Origin: CAZGAH01 sp964523295
Lineage (GTDB): Bacteria; Desulfobacterota; Desulfovibrionia; Desulfovibrionales; Desulfovibrionaceae
Direction: 5' to 3'
Length of the DNA stretch: 64,000 bases
Assembly: GCA_964523295.1 (NCBI GenBank)
Contig: CAZGAH010000013.1
Span: 1 to 64,000, forward strand
Made by a program: the position numbers and the translations under genes. This document shows, in pieces, positions 36,078 to 44,224 of the stretch. Position 1 is the first letter of the stretch. Every line of letters starts with the position of its first letter. Below the pieces are notes generated by a model. That model was given only the letters and a program-made list of their open reading frames with translations. It did no database searches and was not told where the DNA came from.

Positions 36078-39000
36078 ATGCAAGTAGAAGACAAAAAAAT
36101 CCTCATCGACCTGAGCCAGGATATCGACACGCAGGCCGTCAAGCCTGAAAATCTCATTCACCAGGAGGCGAAACGCGATTTTCTCGCGTCTGTGCGTTCG
36201 ACCTTCGAGCGGATCGAGGGATTCAAAAAGGAGCTTGGCAGGGACGCCGACGATCACTGCTGGAAGCGCTACCACGACGTGATGACGATCCACGGAACAC
36301 GCGGCTCGGGTAAGACCACCTTTCTGTTGAGCATGTTGCAGTATGTGTCTTCGCCGGAAACCTATCTGCAAGATGAACAGAACTTTCCCCGAGGCATCAT
36401 AAATCTTGGCCTGATCGACCCGACCCTGCTCGGCAGCCGCGAAAATCTCCTCTACACGATCATCGACCGCATCAAGGGCCGGGTCAAACGGTTCGTCGAG
36501 CACCAGCACGGCGGTTACAACAACGATGAGCGGTGCAACAAGCAGGAGCGCTGGCACAACCAGTTGTTCAAGCTGGCCCAGGGATTGAAGAGCATCGGCG
36601 AGGGCGAGCGCGAGCGCAAGGAATTTGACTGGGACGCGCAGCTGCTCATGCAGGAAAGCCTCGACCGCGTCAGCCATGGCGGCGACCTGGAACGCGAGTT
36701 CCACCGCTTCGTGAACCTGAGCCTGGACATAATGGGGGAAAGGGCCTTCATCCTCGGCCTGGACGACATCGACACGCGTTTCGACTACGGCTGGGACGTC
36801 CTGGAGGTGCTACGCAAGTACCTGACCACGCCGCAGCTCATTGTGGCCCTGTCCGGTGATCTGGAACTGTATGCGCTGCTGGTGGAGAGAGAACAGCTGC
36901 GGATGTTCGGGTTGGATTTCACAAAAAAGCCGGGAATTAAAGAACAAGAAATCTTAAGAAAGATCAAAATTTTAACAGAGCAATATATACAAAAAACACT
37001 TAATCCAAAGCATAGAATTTCAATATATAATATAAATGAATACTTGACAATTAAGCAATACGAAATATTAATTTATGACTCAACGACTGGGCATTTAAGC
37101 AAAAACATAAAACTTATTTTAAGAGAAATGTTTCAAAAGATTCTTGTTACAAACGAAATAGGGCAACTAGAATTTTACATGCAAACAATTCTAAATTTTC
37201 CGTTCCGTAACATTTTAAGAACTCTTGAGGAAATTGTCAAATATACAGGCACAAATTGGAAATTGTCGAGCGAAATTGAGAAGTTACCATCAAGCGACCA
37301 TAAGCGACCGCTGATTCCAAATTTACCAGATCCAGTCTCACTGTTGCTTGGTGCATTAAATAGAGTATTTATGGAACAATTTAAAACCATTGGCTTCAAT
37401 CAAGACGAACTATTTGAAACAAATTTTGTAAAAATTATACAAACATTCATGGCGTGCCTGACAAAGGCTAACATCTTAAATCATGGCTTTAGATTTATAC
37501 CAAATTTTAACGACAATTGGATTAATATCGCAATAATGCTTACTGGAGCTAAGATTACCCAGCTAATGTGCAAGATCCCGCAAAATGTGTTTGAATATGC
37601 ATTTCGGACATGTTTAGCTATTGAAATTATTAACATGAGGAATGTTAATTATAAAACAGTTTACAACTTTCTTAGACTATTCGAGCAAAGCATTATGTCT
37701 CCAATACTAATTGCTCGAAGATCTATCGGAATAATTTATGAAACTCTACCCAATAAAGAATCAACATCTTCCTATTTTGGATCGATGCAAGTATGCTCGC
37801 CCTATGAATTTAGTCAAAATGCATTTAAAAACTTATACTTCCAGTACACTAATCCAGATGAACAATATTATGCAGAACCATTACTTTCAGAATTTACAAA
37901 TAAATTGCAAGCAGAAACAATGACAAATAATGATGGCCATTATCTTATAAATTCTTTTGAAACTGCAAAAAATTCTATCACATCTTGGCACAGTCGATTA
38001 ATTCCGATGTTGTTTTCATCATTGAGTCACAACAAAAAGGAGTCATACTTTGTTTCTTTTTTTAACATTTTGGGTATTATTTCAGCTATTTTGAACCCTG
38101 AAATTACATTAAATAATATTAAGGAATTATTAGCTCGACTTTCTCAGGTTCTTATGTCTTTTCCATTGTATGGAAACACAGAACAGAATCAAAAGTATTT
38201 TTTTAAGAATCAAGAAGTAAAAGACGACGAAGAAATAAATGAATATTTAGAAACATCACTAAATGTATACGAAGGCGAAATTGATTTTGATGATTATTTT
38301 ATAAATGAAATAATTAATTGGAAACAATTTTGGGCAACCGAGACATTAAAAGTCAATCCGAATTTAGTAGCTAAAGCATTCACTAGATTTTTTTATTCTC
38401 TTCGATCAATAGACAGCAATCTTGGTGTTCAATTTAAGTACATTGGAAACTTTCTTCATCGCTGCATTATTGCTTTTTTTAACTCTATTTTAATTGAAGA
38501 GTGTGCTTCACTACCCGAAGAAAAACGGATCGTACTAAATAAAAACAACTCGATAGACTCTGATTTATTTTTTTTGAGAAATTTAGACAAATTAGGGCTC
38601 ACAAATAGTGAGGATCTTTCTTCTCAATTCATCATTGACAAACCAACATTAGACAACTACCCTTTAAAAAATGGTGCTATAACATATACCACGAGTGCAA
38701 ACTTGCCAAAATTTGATCGCTATTTAGATTTTTCTTTTTTTTCAATGATATTCAGCTTTCCAGCATGGAGTTTTTTTCTGCAGCCGCCTAATAAAAATGA
38801 TGCTTCATTATTCAATAATATTTTTAATATTCAATTACTCTTCAGCATTGATTATATTTTTAAAGAAAATAATTCAATATCGAATATTGAATCTAAACAA
38901 AAAATTATCTCAGAGTGCATTAACCAATTTTCTGCTAGGCTAAATATGACAGCTGTAGAATTTTCTGGCATAAAATTTGTTAATTTATTTTATATTTTGA

Positions 39001-39383
39001 ATTCTATCGCCAGTCCTCAAAAAGCATACAAAACCGTACGATATTTACCACTATACGCTGGAATTAAGATTGATAATTTGCCAAATCCATACCTCACTAA
39101 AGACGGGACTTATATTAATTTGCCACCAACAAACATTAAACAACGGTTCATTCTTTTGTATGATTTATTTACTGCAAAAAAATCATATTTTTATGAATTA
39201 GCTAAAAATCATAACGTCCTTGACTTTGACGGGACGGATCAAGATGTTGCCATTTTTAACAAAATTATAATGCCTTTACTGTTCCATATTTACAACAGAA
39301 AAGTATCAATAAAGATACGCACAAAATCATCTTCCGATTTAATTCGCATATTTAAGGAAACTGTTCTTGATAACACCAACTAG
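36078..39383 (+). CDS. rdrA: RADAR anti-phage system ATPase RdrA (compositionally chimeric)
   Basis: RdrA is the AAA+ ATPase of RADAR. In characterised systems it forms a ring that assembles with RdrB and triggers adenosine deamination during phage infection. The 1101-residue protein has Walker A GTRGSGKTT (residues 73-81) and Walker B ILGLDDID (about 225-232). Assignment rests on this ATPase plus the adjacent RdrB deaminase. The ATG at 36078 follows GGAG; the longer frame from 35991 is unlikely. The first ~280 codons are GC-rich like the host (line 36661: 39 of 60 G/C), whereas everything after about 36930 is AT-rich (line 38281: 14 of 60), with no interruption of the frame. No RdrC/RdrD accessory gene is adjacent. 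Confidence 0.88.
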   Translation: MQVEDKKILIDLSQDIDTQAVKPENLIHQEAKRDFLASVRSTFERIEGFKKELGRDADDHCWKRYHDVMTIHGTRGSGKTTFLLSMLQYVSSPETYLQDEQNFPRGIINLGLIDPTLLGSRENLLYTIIDRIKGRVKRFVEHQHGGYNNDERCNKQERWHNQLFKLAQGLKSIGEGERERKEFDWDAQLLMQESLDRVSHGGDLEREFHRFVNLSLDIMGERAFILGLDDIDTRFDYGWDVLEVLRKYLTTPQLIVALSGDLELYALLVEREQLRMFGLDFTKKPGIKEQEILRKIKILTEQYIQKTLNPKHRISIYNINEYLTIKQYEILIYDSTTGHLSKNIKLILREMFQKILVTNEIGQLEFYMQTILNFPFRNILRTLEEIVKYTGTNWKLSSEIEKLPSSDHKRPLIPNLPDPVSLLLGALNRVFMEQFKTIGFNQDELFETNFVKIIQTFMACLTKANILNHGFRFIPNFNDNWINIAIMLTGAKITQLMCKIPQNVFEYAFRTCLAIEIINMRNVNYKTVYNFLRLFEQSIMSPILIARRSIGIIYETLPNKESTSSYFGSMQVCSPYEFSQNAFKNLYFQYTNPDEQYYAEPLLSEFTNKLQAETMTNNDGHYLINSFETAKNSITSWHSRLIPMLFSSLSHNKKESYFVSFFNILGIISAILNPEITLNNIKELLARLSQVLMSFPLYGNTEQNQKYFFKNQEVKDDEEINEYLETSLNVYEGEIDFDDYFINEIINWKQFWATETLKVNPNLVAKAFTRFFYSLRSIDSNLGVQFKYIGNFLHRCIIAFFNSILIEECASLPEEKRIVLNKNNSIDSDLFFLRNLDKLGLTNSEDLSSQFIIDKPTLDNYPLKNGAITYTTSANLPKFDRYLDFSFFSMIFSFPAWSFFLQPPNKNDASLFNNIFNIQLLFSIDYIFKENNSISNIESKQKIISECINQFSARLNMTAVEFSGIKFVNLFYILNSIASPQKAYKTVRYLPLYAGIKIDNLPNPYLTKDGTYINLPPTNIKQRFILLYDLFTAKKSYFYELAKNHNVLDFDGTDQDVAIFNKIIMPLLFHIYNRKVSIKIRTKSSSDLIRIFKETVLDNTN

Positions 39384-39392
39384 ACTTTATTA

Positions 39393-41894
39393 ATGCCAAA
39401 CCGCTTCCACTCCGCCCTGCTCGCCGCACGACCGCTGCTGGAGCACTACCGTGCCGGACGGACCTTTGCCGACGAGGCGGGGGCGGAGGGTCTGGAGCAG
39501 GCCTTGTTTCTGCACGTCCGCAGCCGCCATCACCGTCTTCCCGATCCCTTGCTCAAGGCGGCGCGCGAGGCGGCGTTTCTTGAGGAAAAACGTTTTCGCT
39601 TGTCGGGCTGGCTGCTCCGTGCTCTGCAGGAGCTGGCCACGGAGTATCTGGATTTGCGCGGGGGGCGGGTGTTCGTTCTCGGCGAGCGCTATGCCGACTG
39701 GCAGGATGCCCTGTTGGAGCTTTCGCCCGCGATGCTCATCACGGCGCGGGTGTTTCTGGAGTTCAAGGGGCGGACCGGGCGCTCCTTCGACCAGGCAAGG
39801 GGGCTGCTCGCTGCGGCCTTGCAGCATTCAACGCTCCCGTGCGTGCATGATCCGCGCCTTGACGATATCATCCGCGCGCACGGACTGCACGAGCTGCATA
39901 TGCATCTCAATGGCACCACCGAGGCGGATTTTTTCTGGCAGTACGCGCTCTGCCGGCCAGACAAGGTCGTGGAGGAGCTGACAAAGGGCTGGCGGGAGAG
40001 GCGCATTGTACGCGAATTCTACGCCCAGCACGGGCTGCCCGACGTCTTCACCGTGAAGCGCTTGCTGCATCTGGCGCGCTGGGCTCGCGACCGGCTGGCA
40101 CGCGTGGTCATGGGCTGGACCTGCGCGCCGAAAAAGTGCTCAACAACAGCCTGCAGCGCTCATGCCTCGCACGATTCCCTGTTTCGCTTCCGCCAGATGC
40201 TGTGCGATCCCTATGCCCCGTTTTCCCCGCCGGGTTTGCTCTTCTACGGGCTCAGGCATCCGCTGGCCGGGATTCTGCCGGCAGAAGCACAAAACCTGGC
40301 CGTTGCCGAGGCGCTGCTGCTCTACAAGACCTTCGAAGCGCTCGATGCCGGCAACGCGCACGCGGCCAGGCTGTTTCACGTCTACAGCCTGATCCAGAGC
40401 GTGTTTATCCGACTTATCGTGCAGCAGCGCGAGCAGTTCGGCTTCGATCAGTTCGAGAAAATCGCCCAGGTCATGCTCCGCGACGCGCAGGAGGACGAGT
40501 CCTACGGTCCGCGTTTCCTTCAGCTGCGCGGCATGTATGGTGCGGATATGGCTTACGTCGAAGGCCGTTATTCGCCCAAGGTCTCGGAGAGTAAAAACCG
40601 CCGGGCAATTGCTCGTATAATTGCCGACGCAACCAACGCAAGGCGGCAGCCAGAATGGGTCCGGACACCGGTTCCCAACCGGGAAACCAAGTCTCGCCAG
40701 GACTTTACCGTCGGCGTCGTCGCCCATTTCATAAAAAAGAGTGAGGAGTTAGGGGGCCACAAGGCTGGCTCATGCAGGGCATCAGTGCTACGTCACGAAA
40801 ATCGCAGCATCGCACGTGCGCTCATTAACACCCTGCAACGAGGCCAAACGTCAAGAACCACGACAGATCGCGCGATACAGGCCCTATGCGGCATCGACGC
40901 CGCCAACAACGAGCGCTACACCCCGCCCGAGGTCTACGCCCCGGTCTACCGGCTGCTGCGCGACAACGGTTTTTCCAGCTTCACCTTTCACGCCGGCGAG
41001 GACTACGCGCATCTGGCCAGCGGCATCCGCGCCGTGCATGAGGTCTTGCACTTTCTCGAACTCGGCCCGGGCGACCGCATCGGCCATGCCGTGGCCCTGG
41101 GCATCGACCCGCGCATCTGGTGCGAGCGCATTGGATCCACCCTGTACTGCGCGCGCGGCGAATGGCTGGATACGTTGGTCTGGATGCATTCCGTGCTCGC
41201 CACGCCAGGTCAACACGGCGACAAGCTGTTCCGGCTGGAAAACCGCATTGCCGAACTCTACTATGCCATCTACCAGCGCGATCCTCCGGCCTTGCACGTG
41301 CTACGCCGGGCCTGGGAAATGCGTCAGCTCGACGCGCTTGAACTGAGCAAATTGCCCGCTCCCAAGGCCTTCGCGCCGCAACGTAGCGAACTGCGACGCC
41401 TGCTCGTGGAGCGCGAAACGCACCCGCAGGCATTTGCCGAGTTCGAACGCTACCATAATCACCGGTTCTGGGAACGCTACAACGAGAAGGTCAAGGTCTC
41501 GACCGAGCGCGTCACCGAGGATATGCTGCGTACGTTGCAGGATATCGTGGTGAAGGAGTGCAACACCAGACATTGCCTGATCGAGGTCATGCTGACGAGC
41601 AACCTGCGCATCTGCCCTTTCGAGGCCTACGCCGAGCATCATCTCTTCCGTTGGCTGCGCAAGGGCGCCGACGGGCGGCCGACGCCGGAATTCTGTCTGG
41701 CCACGGACGATCCGGGCATCTTTTCCACCAACCTGCGCAACGAATTTGCCCATGCGTTGCGCACGGCTGAGTCCATGGACGACTTCAAGGGTCTGGACGT
41801 CTACGACCTGTTGACCCGGTGCAACGAGCGGGCGCGGGCGTTCCGGTTTCTGCCGACGGGGCCGGCGGGGCGCAAATCGTCGGGACAGCCTTAA
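39393..41894 (+). CDS. rdrB: RADAR anti-phage system adenosine deaminase RdrB
   Basis: RdrB is a large adenosine deaminase-fold enzyme; in known RADAR systems it forms a dodecameric shell and deaminates adenosine nucleotides and/or RNA to inosine. The 833-residue protein keeps the catalytic zinc site: HMH (H169, H171 in HELHMHLNGTTEADFFW), FHAGED (H533 to D537), RIGHAV and TDDPG (D772-D773). It starts 9 bp after rdrA without a good ribosome binding site. Codons from about 40112 to 40158 look out of phase: the +1-shifted reading (LDLRAEKVLNNSLQRS) is far more protein-like than the Cys-rich in-frame one. The stop overlaps the stop of the convergent response-regulator gene. Confidence 0.9.
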   Translation: MPNRFHSALLAARPLLEHYRAGRTFADEAGAEGLEQALFLHVRSRHHRLPDPLLKAAREAAFLEEKRFRLSGWLLRALQELATEYLDLRGGRVFVLGERYADWQDALLELSPAMLITARVFLEFKGRTGRSFDQARGLLAAALQHSTLPCVHDPRLDDIIRAHGLHELHMHLNGTTEADFFWQYALCRPDKVVEELTKGWRERRIVREFYAQHGLPDVFTVKRLLHLARWARDRLARVVMGWTCAPKKCSTTACSAHASHDSLFRFRQMLCDPYAPFSPPGLLFYGLRHPLAGILPAEAQNLAVAEALLLYKTFEALDAGNAHAARLFHVYSLIQSVFIRLIVQQREQFGFDQFEKIAQVMLRDAQEDESYGPRFLQLRGMYGADMAYVEGRYSPKVSESKNRRAIARIIADATNARRQPEWVRTPVPNRETKSRQDFTVGVVAHFIKKSEELGGHKAGSCRASVLRHENRSIARALINTLQRGQTSRTTTDRAIQALCGIDAANNERYTPPEVYAPVYRLLRDNGFSSFTFHAGEDYAHLASGIRAVHEVLHFLELGPGDRIGHAVALGIDPRIWCERIGSTLYCARGEWLDTLVWMHSVLATPGQHGDKLFRLENRIAELYYAIYQRDPPALHVLRRAWEMRQLDALELSKLPAPKAFAPQRSELRRLLVERETHPQAFAEFERYHNHRFWERYNEKVKVSTERVTEDMLRTLQDIVVKECNTRHCLIEVMLTSNLRICPFEAYAEHHLFRWLRKGADGRPTPEFCLATDDPGIFSTNLRNEFAHALRTAESMDDFKGLDVYDLLTRCNERARAFRFLPTGPAGRKSSGQP

Positions 41895-43012
41895 GCGTTC
41901 AGCGGAACCAGGACCCGGATGCGCTCCGGCAGCCGTTTGCTGCGGATGAAGTTGTTCAACTTCAGCAGCGCCGTTTCTGACAGCTCCATGCCGCGGGCCA
42001 TGATGTGGATGCCGTCCAGGCTGTAGAGCGCGTCGTCGAGAATCATGCCTGGCCGCAGTTCGCCCATGTTCAGCTCTCGGCGCAGGTAGCCGTCGTCGGC
42101 GGCCACGCCGCGCTCGAGGACGCCGAGTACGGCGGCGTCGTACCAGCCGGCCCGCCGGCGCAGCGTATCCAGGGCGTCGAATTTCTCGACGCCCTGCTGC
42201 GAAAGTTCATCGTAATCCAGGCAGGCCTTCAGGATGCGCGCCTCGACCGGCTGGGTGGGATTGTCCGAGAGCCGGTCGTTCTGACGCAGGATGATGTCCG
42301 AGACGCGCTCCATACGCGGGATATTGGCCAGCAGCGACGCGGCGACGGACGGATGCGTGGCGTAAGTGCCCAGTTCCTCGACGGAAAGCGGCTTGCCGGT
42401 CTCGACCTTTTCCATGACCGCGTCGGGCACGATGACGCAGCCGACCTGGCTGAGCATGGCGGCAAGCTCCAGATGCAGCGTGCTCTTCAGATGCAGATTC
42501 TGCCCGACGTACAGGGCCAGTCGCTTGACCCGCTCGCTCTTGCCGAAGGCCGGCGGATTGACCAGGGCGAGGATGTCGGTGAGCATCTTGACGCTGCCGC
42601 GCAGGGTCCCGCGCAGCAGCTCCCGCTCGGCGACGACCAGGGAATACTGCCGCAGGGCGATTTCCAGGGTCCGGATCATGTCCTCGATGGGCGTGGGCTT
42701 GGTCAGGAAGCGGAACACCTCGCCCTTGTTCACGGCGTCGATGGCGGACTCGAGGTCGGCGTGTCCGGTCAGCATGACGCGGACGGTGTCCGGGTAGCGT
42801 TCGTGTACCTGACCGAGAAAACGGATGCCGTCCATTTCCGGCATCTTGAGATCGGACACCACGACCGCGTACGGCCCCGAGCTTTCCATACGCTTGAGCG
42901 CCTCCAGCGGTCCCAGCGCGGTGTCGACGTCGTAGCGCTTGCGCAGGGAGGCCCGGAAGGTGTCGAGGATGTACTGCTCGTCGTCGACGAAGAGGACCTT
43001 ATGCTTGCCCAT
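41891..43012 (-). CDS. Response regulator with degenerate HD-GYP output
   Basis: A 373-residue protein: an N-terminal receiver (VLFVDDEQYILD, phospho-acceptor region VVVSDLKMPEMDG, KPTP) and an HD-GYP-like domain from about residue 165. The signature HD...HDIGKI is replaced by LELAAMLSQVGCVIVP, and no GYP motif is present, so c-di-GMP hydrolysis is unlikely; the domain is more likely a binding or scaffolding module. It is the third gene of a kinase/REC-HDOD/REC-HD operon and converges tail to tail with rdrB. Confidence 0.85.
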   Translation of the reverse strand: MGKHKVLFVDDEQYILDTFRASLRKRYDVDTALGPLEALKRMESSGPYAVVVSDLKMPEMDGIRFLGQVHERYPDTVRVMLTGHADLESAIDAVNKGEVFRFLTKPTPIEDMIRTLEIALRQYSLVVAERELLRGTLRGSVKMLTDILALVNPPAFGKSERVKRLALYVGQNLHLKSTLHLELAAMLSQVGCVIVPDAVMEKVETGKPLSVEELGTYATHPSVAASLLANIPRMERVSDIILRQNDRLSDNPTQPVEARILKACLDYDELSQQGVEKFDALDTLRRRAGWYDAAVLGVLERGVAADDGYLRRELNMGELRPGMILDDALYSLDGIHIMARGMELSETALLKLNNFIRSKRLPERIRVLVPLNA

Positions 43013-44216
43013 GCGGATGCTCCGTCAGGAGTGTTTTGCAGGTTTCCCGCCAGGCGTCCACCCGATGCGCCAGACCCTGGGTTTCGATCCAGTCCGCGTC
43101 GAGCGGGGCGAAGACGTATCCCGGATCATAGACAATCAGCTCGTGCTGCAGCCGGTCCGCTACGTGGACCAGAAGTCCGGGCGTGACGCCCGGCCCGGCC
43201 AGCGCCGGCTCGTGATGCGCGTAGACGGCCTCCACAATGGCCATGGACATGCCCCACAATCCCAGAAGATAGGCGCCGATCTGCTGATGCGAGACGCCCA
43301 GACGGGCGAGTTCGAAGCGATGCGTGCCGCCGCCTTCGTTCTTGACGTCGTGGAGAACCAGGCGATAGTCGTCGGGCATTTCCGAGGCCAGGACAAGCTT
43401 GCCCACGTCGTGCAGCAGGCCGGCAATGAAACAGGCGTCGGCGAAGTCGTCGTCCTTGCCTTCTCTACGAGCCAGCGCCCTGGCGAAGGTCCCGGTCTGC
43501 AGACAGTGCCCCCAGACCTTGTGCAGGGAATACCCCGGGAGCAGGTCGAGGTCGAAGCGCTTGATGAACTGGATGCCGAGCACCAGCCCTTTCATGACCT
43601 CCACGCCGAGCAGGTTGACGGCGTGCGCCGGGCTGATGATTTTGTTGTAGAATCCGAAAAACGAGGAATTGACGACCTTGAGCACCGAGGCGGACATGCC
43701 CATGTCCTGCCCCACGAGCGCGCCGATGGTTTTGAGCGAGGGATCCGGCGAGGTCAGGGCCTGCTGGATTTTCAGGTACAGCTCGGGCAGCGCGGGCAGG
43801 GACTCGATGCGGCCGACGACCTGCTGCACGGCCTCGTTGGTCAGGATGTGACGCAGGCGCAGAATCCGGGTGATGGTGCCGAAGAGCACGTCCGGCTTGC
43901 ACGGCTTGGACAGGAACTGGTGCGCGGGTTTGACCGAGCGCAGCACGACGTCCATTTCCGAGTAGCCGGAGAGGATGACCCGCAGGGCCGTGGGCGCGCG
44001 CCGGGCCGCTTCAGCGAGGAAGTCCGCGCCGTTCATGCCGGGCATGCGCATGTCGGCCACGATGACGTCGAAGTCGGCGCTGTCGAGCAGTAACAAGCCC
44101 TCCTCTCCGCTCAGGGCGAAGGCAGCCTGAAACTCCTTGCGCCGGAGATGAAACATGGCCTTGAAACCCGCGAGGACCATCGGGTCGTCGTCAACGAACA
44201 GTACCTTGGCTTTCAT
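42999..44216 (-). CDS. Response regulator with HDOD output domain
   Basis: A 405-residue protein with a receiver domain (VLFVDDDPMVLAGF, VIVADMRMPGMNG) and an HDOD domain from about residue 130 (RIESLPALPELYLKIQQAL, VNSSFFGF, HDVGKLVLASEMPD). HDOD domains are HD-related modules used in signalling in environmental bacteria. The ATG at 44216 follows GAGGAG and lies just after the kinase stop, so an earlier start at 44228 is less likely. It overlaps the next gene by 14 bp. Confidence 0.88.
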   Translation of the reverse strand: MKAKVLFVDDDPMVLAGFKAMFHLRRKEFQAAFALSGEEGLLLLDSADFDVIVADMRMPGMNGADFLAEAARRAPTALRVILSGYSEMDVVLRSVKPAHQFLSKPCKPDVLFGTITRILRLRHILTNEAVQQVVGRIESLPALPELYLKIQQALTSPDPSLKTIGALVGQDMGMSASVLKVVNSSFFGFYNKIISPAHAVNLLGVEVMKGLVLGIQFIKRFDLDLLPGYSLHKVWGHCLQTGTFARALARREGKDDDFADACFIAGLLHDVGKLVLASEMPDDYRLVLHDVKNEGGGTHRFELARLGVSHQQIGAYLLGLWGMSMAIVEAVYAHHEPALAGPGVTPGLLVHVADRLQHELIVYDPGYVFAPLDADWIETQGLAHRVDAWRETCKTLLTEHPHGQA

Positions 44217-44224
44217 TCGTCTCC

